Origin: Nocardia sp. NRRL S-836
GTDB lineage: Bacteria; Actinomycetota; Actinomycetes; Mycobacteriales; Pseudonocardiaceae
Length of the DNA: 64,000 bases
Assembly (NCBI RefSeq): GCF_001279525.1
Contig: NZ_LGDY01000101.1
Span: forward strand, 1 to 64,000
Direction: 5' to 3'
In this document: in pieces, positions 49,031 through 57,600 of the stretch
Layout of the letters: every line of letters begins with the position of its first letter
How positions within the stretch are numbered: the stretch's first letter is position 1
The notes under the pieces: model-generated
Databases searched by the model: none
What the model saw: the letters and a program-made list of their open reading frames with translations, nothing else
What the model was told of the DNA's origin: nothing
Position numbers and translations under genes: made by a program

Positions 49031-51421
49031 ATGAAGATCGCCGCGAAGAGGATCGCCGTCGTCGGTGGTGGCCCCGGTGGCCTGTACCTCGCCGCGCTGA
49101 TGAAGCAGCTCGACCCCGCCCACGACATCACCGTGTGGGAACGCGACGCCGCCGACGTCACCTTCGGGTTCGGCGTGGTGTTCTCCGACGAGACCCTCGG
49201 CGGCATCGAGAACGCCGACCCGGAGTTCGCCGCCGCCATGGCACACCGGTTCGCCCGCTGGACGGACATCGACATCCACTACCGCGGCGAGACCCACACC
49301 ATCGGCGGGCAGGGGTTCGCCGCGATGGGCCGCAAGGACCTGCTCGGCCTGCTGCAACGGCGGTGCCGCGACCTCGGTGTGGTGGTGCACTTCTCGACAC
49401 CCGCGCCCGGCACCGCCCAGCTGCGCGCCTCGTACGACCTGGTGGTCGGGGCGGACGGCGTCAACTCGCCGGTGCGGCAGTCCTCGCCGGGCGTCTTCCG
49501 GCCGAGCCTGGACCGGCGGCACAACAGGTACATGTGGCTCGGCACGGACCTGGTGTTCGAGGCGTTCCAGTTCTTCGTCAAGGACACCGAGTGGGGCACC
49601 ATGCAGGTGCACGGCTACCCCTACTCCGCCAACGGTTCCACGTTCATCGTCGAGATGCACGAGGACGTGTGGCGGCGCGCGGGTTTCGACACCGGCGAGG
49701 AGTTCCCGCCGGGCGCCTCCGACGACCGTGCCGTCGAACGCCTCCGCGCGCTGTTCGCCGACGAGCTGGCCGGGCACCGGGTTTTCGCGAACAACTCGAA
49801 GTGGCTCAGCTTCACCACCGTCCGCAACGAGTGTTGGCACGACGGCAACCTCGTCCTCGTCGGCGACGCCGCCCACACCGCGCACTTCTCCATCGGCTCC
49901 GGCACCAAGCTCGCGATGGAGGACTCCCTCGCGCTGGCCGCCTGCCTGCACGAGCACCACGACGTCGAGACCGCGCTGACCGCCTACGAGGCCGAACGCC
50001 GCCCGGTCGTGGAGTCGACCCAGCGCGCCGCCCAGGCGTCCCTGGAGTGGTTCGAGAACATCGGCATGTACGCGGGCCAGGAACCGACCCGGTTCTGCTT
50101 CAACCTGCTGACCCGCTCGCGCCGCATCACCTACGACAACCTGCGCACCCGCGACCCGGAGTTCGCCGACCGCGTGGACGCCGCCTTCGCCGCCTCGCAG
50201 GGACTCCCGAGCAGCGCACCGGCGATGTTCCAGCCGTTCCGGCTCGGGCGGCTGGAGCTGAAGAACCGGGTGATCGTCTCGCCGATGGACATGTACTCCG
50301 CCGTCGACGGTGTGCCCGGCGACTTCCACCTCGTCCACCTGGGCTCGAAGGCCATGGGCGGCGCGGGCCTGGTGATGACCGAGATGGTGTGCGTCTCGCC
50401 GGAGGGCCGCATCACGCCCGGCTGCACCGGTCTGTGGACCGACGAGCAACGGGACTCGTGGGCGCGCATCGTGGCGTTCGTCCACGAGCGCAGCACCGCC
50501 CGCATCGGCCTGCAGCTCGGCCATTCCGGCCGCAAGGGCTCGACCCGGCTGATGTGGGAGGGCATGGACGCCCCGCTGCCCGACGGGAACTGGGAGACCA
50601 TCGGCCCGTCACCACTGCCGTACGGCCCCGGATCGCCCGTGCCGCGCGAGCTCGGCCGTGCCGACCTGGACCGGATCACCGCCGAGTTCGTTGCGGCCGC
50701 CCGGCGCGGTGCCGAGGCCGGTTTCGACCTGCTCGAACTGCACTGCGCGCACGGCTACCTGCTGTCGTCGTTCCTCTCGCCGATCGCGAACCGGCGGGCC
50801 GACGAGTACGGCGGCTCGCTGACCAACCGGCTGCGCTACCCGCTGGAGGTGTTCGACGCCGTCCGCGCCGCGTGGCCGGCCGAGCGCCCGATGATCGTGC
50901 GCATCTCCGCCACCGACTGGACCGACGGCGGCAACACCGAACACGACGCCGTGGAGATCGCCCGCGCCTTCATCGCCCATGGAGCGGACGCGATCGACGT
51001 CTCCTCCGGCCAGGTCACCGCCGACGAACGCCCGGCGTACGGCCGTTCCTACCAGACCCCGCTCGCCGACCGGATCCGCCACGAGGCCGCCGCCGCCACC
51101 GGCACGGCGGTCATCGCGGTCGGCGCCATCGCCTCCTACGACGACGTCAACTCCATCCTGCTGGCCGGCCGCGCAGACCTGTGCGCCATCGGCCGCACCC
51201 ACCTCTACGACCCGCACTGGACCCTGCACGCGGCCGCCGAACAGGACTACCGCGGCACCGCGGCGCAGTGGCCCGTCCAGTTCCAGGCCGGCAGCCGCAA
51301 ACCGCCGGCCGCGCGCACCGACGCCGTGCGGCCGCGCCTGTCGCTGCTGCGGGTGGACGCGCCGGACCGTGACGTGCACCTGCGCTGGACCCCGCACCGC
51401 GCACCGGCGGCACTCGGCTGA
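49031..51421 (+). CDS. Bifunctional aryl-CoA monooxygenase/old-yellow-enzyme reductase (2-aminobenzoyl-CoA or salicylyl-CoA type)
   Basis: A 796-residue fusion. Residues ~1-390 are a class A FAD monooxygenase (AVVGGGPGGLYLA, LVVGADGVNSPVR, LVGDAAHTAHFSIGSGTKLAMED). Residues ~395-770 are an old yellow enzyme barrel (RLELKNRVIVSPMDMYS, LQLGHSGRKGST, LHCAHGYLLSSFLSPIANRRADEYGGSL). The same two-domain layout is known from 2-aminobenzoyl-CoA monooxygenase/reductase of Azoarcus and from salicylyl-CoA 5-hydroxylase of Streptomyces. It hydroxylates, and may reduce, the aromatic CoA ester made by the adjacent ligase. Confidence 0.92.
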   Translation: MKIAAKRIAVVGGGPGGLYLAALMKQLDPAHDITVWERDAADVTFGFGVVFSDETLGGIENADPEFAAAMAHRFARWTDIDIHYRGETHTIGGQGFAAMGRKDLLGLLQRRCRDLGVVVHFSTPAPGTAQLRASYDLVVGADGVNSPVRQSSPGVFRPSLDRRHNRYMWLGTDLVFEAFQFFVKDTEWGTMQVHGYPYSANGSTFIVEMHEDVWRRAGFDTGEEFPPGASDDRAVERLRALFADELAGHRVFANNSKWLSFTTVRNECWHDGNLVLVGDAAHTAHFSIGSGTKLAMEDSLALAACLHEHHDVETALTAYEAERRPVVESTQRAAQASLEWFENIGMYAGQEPTRFCFNLLTRSRRITYDNLRTRDPEFADRVDAAFAASQGLPSSAPAMFQPFRLGRLELKNRVIVSPMDMYSAVDGVPGDFHLVHLGSKAMGGAGLVMTEMVCVSPEGRITPGCTGLWTDEQRDSWARIVAFVHERSTARIGLQLGHSGRKGSTRLMWEGMDAPLPDGNWETIGPSPLPYGPGSPVPRELGRADLDRITAEFVAAARRGAEAGFDLLELHCAHGYLLSSFLSPIANRRADEYGGSLTNRLRYPLEVFDAVRAAWPAERPMIVRISATDWTDGGNTEHDAVEIARAFIAHGADAIDVSSGQVTADERPAYGRSYQTPLADRIRHEAAAATGTAVIAVGAIASYDDVNSILLAGRADLCAIGRTHLYDPHWTLHAAAEQDYRGTAAQWPVQFQAGSRKPPAARTDAVRPRLSLLRVDAPDRDVHLRWTPHRAPAALG

Positions 51422-51489
51422 CCACCGCGTGCCGTGTGTGACCGCGGTCAGTCCGATGTGGTCGCTGCGGCCGCCTTCGACGACAGGCG

Positions 51490-51767
51490 TCAGTTGCCGC
51501 GTTCCAGGTGCCGTGAGTCGTTGCGGCGCACCACGCGGTCGAGCAGCTCGGCGTCCTCGCCGCCTTCGTCCGACGTGGACGTGAGCGCCAGCAGGAAGAT
51601 GATGACCACGCTGACCCCGGCCCCGCCGACGGCGAGCCGGTGTAGTGCATCGCGGCCACGCCGAGACCGGTGATCAGGCCACCCGCCAGGAACGGCCGGA
51701 AGCGCGTGCTGTCACCGCGTTTGACCACCAGGAGGCCGAGCCGACGACCACGATGGCGACCACCATG
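51490..51767 (-). pseudogene. Truncated, frameshifted MHYT-domain membrane protein
   Basis: Three minus-strand frames carry consecutive pieces of one protein: MVVAIVVVGSAS; then GLLVVKRGDSTRFRPFLAGG and LITGLGVAAMHYTG (the MHYT signature); then RLAVGGAGVSVVIIFLLALTS and an acidic tail to the stop at 51490. Two frameshifts separate them. The N-terminal membrane part is missing, and the remnant ends about 10 bp from the tRNA-like 3' end at 51778. The gene was probably cut by an integration or deletion there. Confidence 0.75.
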
Positions 51768-51777
51768 CTGGCAGTGT

Positions 51778-51810
51778 GAGGGTCAGGGGTCCGAGTCCCC
51801 TCAGCTCCAC
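51778..51810 (+). other. tRNA/tmRNA 3'-end fragment, probable attachment-site scar
   Basis: The sequence has a complete T-arm (AGGGG, loop TCCGAGT, CCCCT) followed by CAGCTCCA, the 3' acceptor strand typical of tRNA-Ala or tmRNA. No matching 5' acceptor, D-arm or anticodon arm lies upstream, so it is not a functional tRNA. The loop has C at a normally invariant T, indicating decay. Integrative elements leave such 3' ends at their attachment sites. Sequence becomes less GC-rich immediately after it. Confidence 0.6.
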
Positions 51811-51827
51811 TATTGGATACAGCATAT

Positions 51828-51880
51828 AGATCGCCCGCTGACCTGCGTAAACAGACTCGGTGGGCGATCTTGTGTTTTTG
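51828..51880 (+). terminator. Factor-independent terminator
   Basis: AGATCGCCC (51828-51836) pairs with GGGCGATCT (51862-51870), followed by TGTGTTTTTG. It is a classical hairpin plus T-run directly after the tRNA-like 3' end, where a tRNA or tmRNA terminator would be. Confidence 0.65.
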
Positions 51881-52504
51881 TCCTATGTGGACGGTTATAC
51901 CCCGGCTGGAGTAAAACTGGAGCACGGTTCCGAACTCGGCGAAATAGGGTCACGCAGCTGCTCCAGGATCGGGCGCCCGATCGGGTGGTTGTTCGCAGAA
52001 TCTTTTGTTCGCCCGCTGGGGTGTTGGGCCCGCCGTCTGGCACGGACGCCCACACTGCGCCCGTCGCAGGCGGGCACCGTGCGTTTGCGGGCTGGCCCGT
52101 GCGTGATCGCGGCGGGCGGGCTGTTGCCGCCCCGCATCGCTCGGTGTCGGCTGAACGGCCGTTGCCGTTAGCGTCCCATGTCCGCTTGGTGGGTGCCGGG
52201 CGCACCGGTAGCTGCCACCAACCTGTTCCCGTCCTTGCGGTGCCCTCGGCGGGAGTACCCAAGGATGGGAACAGGGTTGACCAGTGAGTTCATCGCGGCA
52301 GCCTGGTGATCGAGGGCCGTTTCGGGTTCCAGCCGTCGGAGTGAGCGACTAGGAGGTGGGTGGAGCGTGACGGAGCCGCCCACCGTCTACATGCTGCTCG
52401 GCTTCGGTGCACTCCCGCCTGGACCGGACACGTTGTGCACCTGATCGGACGGCTCGCTGCGGCTGTTTGCCTCGTTTGTCGGACCCTCGGCGTAGCGTGC
52501 ATGG
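51881..52504. other. Stretch without a supportable gene, less GC-rich than its surroundings
   Basis: About 620 bp with several open frames but none with a family match or the usual GC-rich third positions. Frames overlap on both strands and end abruptly. It may be the remains of an integrated element. The direct repeat at 52248-52313 lies within it. A 25-codon frame at 52368 behind AGGAGG is too short to judge. Confidence 0.5.
52248..52313 (+). repeat. Direct repeat copy A flanking the decayed island
   Basis: Around GATGGGAACAGGGTTGACCAG and GGCAGCCTGGTG this ~65-bp segment matches 56480-56545 in the same orientation at roughly three quarters of positions. Small minus-strand frames read through both copies with a similar peptide (LVNPVPI / LVTPVPI). 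Confidence 0.55.
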
Positions 52505-53056
52505 TCATCGCGAAGGAGTCGCGCAGATGGTCGGTCCGCTGCCACAGGTAGTTCTGCCCGCAGGCCTGGGTTGAGAACGGTTCACCCTTCCGGCTGACCT
52601 AGTAGGAGACTTCGTCGGTACCGGTGAGCCACGCGGGCCTGAGGATCGTGTAGTCGAGCCCGGATTTCTCGATGATGTCGACAGCCGCGCGGTAAGGGCC
52701 GAGCTGGGGACCGATCTGGTCGCGGTTCCACGCTCCGAACGCGCCAGGCACACCTCGTCGTAGATGCCCAGAGCGGTGACGAACACCAGACGGCGGACGC
52801 CCGTTGCCGGCATCGACCTCGACGATTCGTGCTGCCTGCTCGTCGAGGTCGCCTGCCGAGTTCGCGTAGACGACGTCCTGACCGTGGACGACCGCATCGA
52901 GAACATCGCGGTCGAGCGCATCTCCCGTCACGAGTCGGGCATTCGCCGGTGGGTCCGTCAGCTTGCTCGGGTCGCGCAGCAGAAGCGTCAGGTCGACCTG
53001 CGCTTCCGCCAGCATGCCCGCGGCCCACCGGCGCCCAGCACCAGTGCCCTCGTCAT
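52505..53056 (-). pseudogene. NmrA-like NAD(P)-binding SDR, multiply disrupted
   Basis: The start MTRALVLGAGG (ATG 53056) leads into MLAEAQVDLTLLLRDPSKLTDPPANARLV, DALDRDVLDAVVHGQDVVYA, GVRRLVFVTALGIYDEV, VPGAFGAWNRDQIGPQLGPY and GLDYTILRPAWLTGTDEVSY, which together follow the atypical SDR family. These pieces lie in different frames (at least three shifts), and an in-frame TAG follows before VSRKGEPF. The C-terminus is replaced by unrelated sequence ending at 52505. Non-functional. Confidence 0.8.
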
Positions 53057-53091
53057 CGTCGCTTGGTCCTGGCCGTCGCTGTTCCTGCTGG

Positions 53092-54006
53092 TCACTTGAG
53101 GTGCTTGTCGAACCAGTTGATCGGGATCTCGGGGTGTTCGCCGAAGTAGTTGTAGCCGTCGAAGCGGCGGTCGGTGCCGCGGATCCAGTGCAGGTCCTTG
53201 TCGATGACGGGCAGGGCGTCGTAGATGGCTTGGACGTCGTCGGGGCGGGTCATGGTGTCGTCGTGTACCTGGGCGATGAGCGTGGGCACGGTGATGGCGT
53301 GGACGTGGTGGAGCGGGGTCTGCTCGTCGAGGTGGAACCCGGTGCGCTCGTGCACGGCCTTGTCGAACTTCGCGAAGCCGTCGGCCATGCCGATGCCCTC
53401 GACGAACCGCTCGACGATCGGGCGGGCCGAGACCGGCTGCAGCATGACCATGGCCTGGATCTCGGTGAACTCCTCGGGGTGGTGGGACCAGGCGACGGCG
53501 GTCGAGTCAGCGCCGAGGCACACCGACAGCAGCACCTTGCGCAGGTCCCTGGTGTCCGGGCGCGTGGCGGCGTAGCGCAGGGAGCCGATCACGTCCCGGT
53601 ACTCGAGCAGGCCGATGCCCGCGATCCCGCCGTTGCCCTGGCCGCTCAGGCCGTGGTTGCGCATGTCGTAGGCGAGGATGTTGTAACCGGCGTCGTGCAG
53701 CGCCCGGTACTCGGGCAGGAAGTTCACCTCAAAACCGCCCAGGCCACCGAACTCGGGCAGATGCCCGGGATAGCCGTAGCGGTTGCCCGGCAGGAAGTGG
53801 TTGTGGATCACCAGCTTGTCCGAGTCGGCCGGGATGAACCAGCCCTCCAGCGGCACGCCGTCCATGGACGGGAAGGTGACGTCCTCATAGGACAGGCCTA
53901 CCTCGTCCGGGCGACGCAGCACCGGTGCGCGGCGCCCTCCGGTCGTGCCCGTGGTCCACAGCTGGACGAAGTTGTCGAACGCCGCCTGGGCCTTGTCGTT
54001 CTCCAT
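53092..54006 (-). CDS. Alpha/beta hydrolase
   Basis: A 304-residue hydrolase. The oxyanion region LVIHNHFLPGNRYGYPGH, YNILAYDMRNHGLSG, the nucleophile elbow VLLSVCLGADST (Cys or Ser at the nucleophile place), and C-terminal TLIAQVHDDTMTRPDD with YNYFGEHPE supply the fold. SVCLGA suggests a Cys nucleophile like dienelactone hydrolases, but this is uncertain. GAGGAG precedes ATG 54006. It is divergent from an HTH regulator, with palindromic sites between them, and lies in a region of otherwise decayed genes. Confidence 0.82.
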   Translation of the reverse strand: MENDKAQAAFDNFVQLWTTGTTGGRRAPVLRRPDEVGLSYEDVTFPSMDGVPLEGWFIPADSDKLVIHNHFLPGNRYGYPGHLPEFGGLGGFEVNFLPEYRALHDAGYNILAYDMRNHGLSGQGNGGIAGIGLLEYRDVIGSLRYAATRPDTRDLRKVLLSVCLGADSTAVAWSHHPEEFTEIQAMVMLQPVSARPIVERFVEGIGMADGFAKFDKAVHERTGFHLDEQTPLHHVHAITVPTLIAQVHDDTMTRPDDVQAIYDALPVIDKDLHWIRGTDRRFDGYNYFGEHPEIPINWFDKHLK

Positions 54007-54095
54007 GAGACTGCATCTCCTCTCGCTGTGGTGGCCATTTCGGCTACCCGAGATCGATGGTGACGACCCGCTCGACGGGCAACAACGGACAGTCT

Positions 54096-54138
54096 CTTCC
54101 CAGGGACAGCGGCATCCTGGGAAGGATTCCTCCCAGGC
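54096..54138. promoter_or_regulatory. Candidate operators between hydrolase and HTH regulator
   Basis: CTTCCCAGG (54096-54104) and CCTGGGAAG (54116-54124) are perfect inverted arms 11 bp apart. A third half-site, CCTCCCAGG, follows at 54129-54137. They occupy the divergent promoter region and are likely bound by the adjacent regulator. Confidence 0.5.
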
Positions 54139-54170
54139 ACACGGCGCGCACTGCTGCGACACTGAGGCGC

Positions 54171-55076
54171 ATGTCCGACAGCGACGCGCACCGCAGCGAG
54201 CTGGGAGAGTTCCTCAAGGCCCGCCGCGCCGAGCTGAGCCCACGGCAGGCGGGACTGCCCGAGACCGGGACCGTGCGGCGGGTGCCGGGATTGCGCCGCG
54301 AAGAGGTCGCCCAGCTCGCCGCGATCAGCACCGACTACTACACCCGCCTGGAACAGGGTCGCGTCCCGGCCTCAGCCTCGGTGCTCGACGCCCTGGCACG
54401 CGCGCTGCGCCTCGACGACGACCAGCGGGACTACCTCGCCGAACTGGCAGGCAAAGACATCGCCCGGCCACGCAGACGCGCCCGGCAAACCGTCCAGCCA
54501 TCCCTGCGGCGGCTGCTCGACGAACTGCGCGGCCTTCCCGCGATCGTGCTCGGGCGACGCATGGACATCCTGGCGTGGAACCCGCTCGCCGCCGCTCTCA
54601 TCACCGACTTCACGCAGATCCCGGACAAGCAGCGCAACTACCTGCGGCTCGTGTTCACCGACCCCGCCATGCGGGGCCTCTACGCCGACTGGGAGGCCGT
54701 GGCCCACACCTGTGTGGCGCTGCTGCGCAGGGAAGCCGCTACCTACCCCGACGACCCCCAGCTGATCGCGCTGGTCGGCGAGCTGTCCGTGCAGGACCCG
54801 CAGTTCCGCCAGTGGTGGGCAGCCCACCACGTCGTCGGCAGACGCATCGGCACCAAGACACTTCACCACCCCGTGGTCGGCGACCTCACTCTCGACTGGG
54901 ACACACTCACCTGCACCACCGACCCCGAACAACAACTCATCACCTGGACCGCTGAACCCGGCACCCCCGCCGACGACAAGCTCAGAATCCTCGCCTCCTG
55001 GACCACCACCCACCAGCAGGAAACCGCGCCTACCGCGCCGGCCGATCAGCTACCGGACCTGCGGAAAGACGGTTGA
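54171..55076 (+). CDS. XRE-type HTH regulator with MmyB-like C-terminal domain
   Basis: A 301-residue regulator. The HTH (LGEFLKARRAELSPRQAGLPETGTVRRVPGLRREEVAQLAAISTDYYTRLEQGRVPASASVLDALARAL) is followed by the MmyB-like ligand-binding domain (ILAWNPLAAALITDF ... GLYADWEAVAHTCVALLRREA). In actinomycetes such regulators usually control an adjacent divergent oxidoreductase or hydrolase, here the alpha/beta hydrolase. It starts at ATG 54171 and is intact despite pseudogenes on either side. Confidence 0.9.
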   Translation: MSDSDAHRSELGEFLKARRAELSPRQAGLPETGTVRRVPGLRREEVAQLAAISTDYYTRLEQGRVPASASVLDALARALRLDDDQRDYLAELAGKDIARPRRRARQTVQPSLRRLLDELRGLPAIVLGRRMDILAWNPLAAALITDFTQIPDKQRNYLRLVFTDPAMRGLYADWEAVAHTCVALLRREAATYPDDPQLIALVGELSVQDPQFRQWWAAHHVVGRRIGTKTLHHPVVGDLTLDWDTLTCTTDPEQQLITWTAEPGTPADDKLRILASWTTTHQQETAPTAPADQLPDLRKDG

Positions 55077-55149
55077 CCGTGCTCACCGGCGTCCCCACAC
55101 GCGCGGCGGTGCCGCAGTTCACTACCCGTGCACGGTCGAGGAGGAAGCC

Positions 55150-56288
55150 ATGATCACCCGCGCTGCGCGAACCGCCCACCGCGAGGTATCTCCACTGGAA
55201 CTGTTCTTCGACCTGGTGTTCGTCCTCCCATCAGCCAGCTCACCCACCACCTCATCGAGCACCTGACCTGGCGCGGGGCCGCCGAGACCCTGGTCATGCT
55301 CATCGTCGTGTGCGGCGTGTGGACCTTCACCGCCTTCGAGGTCTCACTGCTCGACGTCGAACGCACCACCACCCGGGGTGGCCACCCTCGCCGTCATGGG
55401 CCTCGCACTGTTCATGAACGCCGGCACCGCCAACGCGTTCAACGACGCCCCCCGGCTCTTCACCGTCCCCATGATGCTCGCGCTGGCCGTTCCCGCCACC
55501 TACGCGGCCGTAGCCGCCACAACACCCCACCTACGTCGGCACTTCCGCCATGTACTCCTGTGGATGGCCGCCTCCGCACCTTTCTGGATCATCGGCGCCA
55601 TCGCCGGACCTGAAATCCGGATCTGGTGGTGGGCAGGCGCCGCAGGCATCGACCTCATCGGCACCTGGACCGCGCCCCCCGTCCCCGGCAACACGCGGCG
55701 CGGCACGCAACGCCTGGAATTCGACGCCGCACACATGCTGGAACGGATGCGGTTGTTCCTCATCATCCTGCTGGGCGAAACCGTGCTGACCCTGGGACGA
55801 GTGATCGCCGACCACCCCTCCGAGCCGGCCACGCTCTTGACGGCACTGGGCGTCTTCCTCGCCCTCATCTGCCTGTGGGCCGTCTACTTCGGACGAGCCG
55901 AACAGCTCGTCGTACGACGCGTCTCCGCATCCGAAGACCCGATCCGATCCGTACACGTCGGCATGAACGTCATCTACGGAGTCGTCGCGGGACTCGTCAT
56001 GCTCGCAGCCGGCAGCGAAACCTTGATCGCACACGCACAGGACCGGGCCGGTGTGAGCGGCGTGCTCCTGCTCGCAGGACCCGCGATCTACCTGCTCTCA
56101 CAAGCGATCTACTTCCACCTCGACTCCGACGGCAGTTCGCTGCCCCGTTACACCGGCGCCGCCGTCCTCACCGCCGTGCCGCCGCCGGGTACTGGATCCC
56201 GGTATACGCCACCGTCGCTCTGCTCGTCCTCATCCTGATCACACTTACCGTCTACCTATCCGGAACCACGGCCTCGTCGGCGTCCTGA
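55150..56288 (+). pseudogene. Low temperature requirement protein A (LtrA)-like membrane protein, three frameshifts
   Basis: ATG 55150 (after GAGGAAG) gives REVSPLELFFDLVFV, the LtrA start, then stops. The protein resumes in a second frame (ISQLTHHLIEHLTWRGAAETLVMLIVVCGVWTFTAFEVSLLDVERTTTR). It resumes in a third frame from VATLAVMGLALFMNAGTANAF to HLDSDGSSLPRYTGA, and again after ~56195 (AGYWIPVYATVALL) to the stop at 56288. Shifts are near 55227, 55375 and 56185. The full LtrA length is otherwise present, so inactivation is recent or reflects sequencing errors. Confidence 0.8.
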
Positions 56289-56811
56289 GCAGAGGTCGGC
56301 AGACCGGCCACATTCAGATGCGGTTGCCGCGCCCTGTCTTGACCTCGAGGCCTTGGTTGGAGGCCAGTGGCAGCGGCATTCCTGCTGTCGGCTGGTGATC
56401 TCGGTTCATGCCGCCGCCCTGGCCGGCTTTGGGGAGGGCATCAACCTGCGCGAGATCGTTCTGCGGAGGGCCGGGCTTTGGGCGGGTGTACCGAACGATG
56501 GGAACAGGGGTGACCAGCGGTTTCATGCTGGCAGCCTGGTGGCGGAGTCATCGTTCGAGCTATCCGCAGCCGAGTAGCGGCCCAGGGGACGGGTCACGGA
56601 GGCCCGTCCCACCTCAGATCTTCCATGCTCAAGCCGAGTGACGGTAGTTCGGCGCGAGGCGGCTCAGCCAGCTGCTGGGTTGCGGGGCAGCTCGTGTGGA
56701 CTCCCGGTGTCCCCGCGCAGGCGCTGAGTACTCGACACGGACCTCGCCCTCGACGGCGATTGACCTGAGCGTGTGCCGCTCGAAAGTCATCGCTTGACGA
56801 TGTCGATGCGC
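56289..56811. other. Stretch without a supportable gene
   Basis: About 520 bp between the broken LtrA gene and the ANTAR gene. It holds the direct repeat copy B. Short frames on both strands show no family signature. Confidence 0.5.
56480..56545 (+). repeat. Direct repeat copy B flanking the decayed island
   Basis: Contains CGATGGGAACAGGGGTGACC and GGCAGCCTGGTGGCGG, matching copy A at 52248-52313 in the same orientation, 4.2 kb apart. Confidence 0.55.
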
Positions 56812-57600
56812 TCAAGAGCGGATGATCGAGTCGAGCAGGCTCTTGGCGACGTCCCGGAGCTTCACGTTCGCATCCTGTGACTGCTTCACCAGCATCGCGA
56901 AGGCCTCGTCCGCAGTGCACTCGTGCACTGCGATCAACACTCCCTTGGCCTGGTCGATGACGGCACGGGAAACCAGTGCCCGCTCCAGCACCTGGATGTG
57001 CTCGTGCGAGCGCTGCCACCGCTGGGCACTGCCCATGGTGGCGGCGGCCGCCGTCGTGAACAGGCGCATGAGACCTTCGTCGAACGGGTCGAACGCTTCT
57101 GCGGTCAGGCTGTAGATGTTGATCGAGCCGATGTGCTGTGCCTCGCTGCCGATCTTCGCCGGCAGCAACACGGGAACTGACAGATAGGCGCGGATGTCAT
57201 GCTCCACCGCTGCGGCTTCGAACTCCGGCCATTCGTCGCGGTGTTCCCCGACGACCGCGCGCACGGCCTTGAGGGTGCGGGCGGCTTGCAGGCAGGGGCC
57301 GCGGTTGGCGGTGTACTGCTTTTCGTCGACCTCGGCGAGAAGCAGGTTCGTCGTGGCGGCAGTGCGCGGCTGCTGCGGCGCCATCACCGTGATGGTCACC
57401 GCGTCGGCGTCGAGAACGGCATCTGCCGCTGCGTCAGCCAGCCGATGCAGTGCGTCGTCGAGCGGTTCCTCGCCGGTGAGCGCATCACGCAACACCGCGA
57501 GCGCCTCGGTGGTTTCGTCGAGGCGCTCCAAAGCATCAGGGCGGTCACCGTTGATCGACTGCTCAGGTGATGGTGGAAGACTTCGCGCGTCCTCGGCCAT
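56812..57600 (-). CDS. GAF and ANTAR domain antiterminator-type regulator
   Basis: A 262-residue protein. Residues ~35-185 are a GAF domain (ALHRLADAAADAVLDADAVTITVM ... IRAYLSVPVLLP). Residues ~200-258 are an ANTAR RNA-binding domain (LERALVSRAVIDQAKGVLIAVHECTADEAFAMLVKQSQDANVKLRDVAKSLL). ANTAR proteins bind paired hairpins in mRNA leaders to prevent termination. AAGGAG precedes ATG 57600. Its target is not evident here. Confidence 0.9.
   Translation of the reverse strand: MAEDARSLPPSPEQSINGDRPDALERLDETTEALAVLRDALTGEEPLDDALHRLADAAADAVLDADAVTITVMAPQQPRTAATTNLLLAEVDEKQYTANRGPCLQAARTLKAVRAVVGEHRDEWPEFEAAAVEHDIRAYLSVPVLLPAKIGSEAQHIGSINIYSLTAEAFDPFDEGLMRLFTTAAAATMGSAQRWQRSHEHIQVLERALVSRAVIDQAKGVLIAVHECTADEAFAMLVKQSQDANVKLRDVAKSLLDSIIRS

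Noticed and set aside
51738..51812. Complete tRNA gene
   Set aside because: Only the T-arm and acceptor 3' strand are present; the upstream 5' end (GAGGCCG) cannot pair with CAGCTCC and no anticodon arm forms.
51674..52287. Protein-coding frames after the tRNA-like fragment on both strands
   Set aside because: They read through the tRNA fragment and terminator, show no domain and have irregular codon use; spurious frames over tRNA 3' ends are common.
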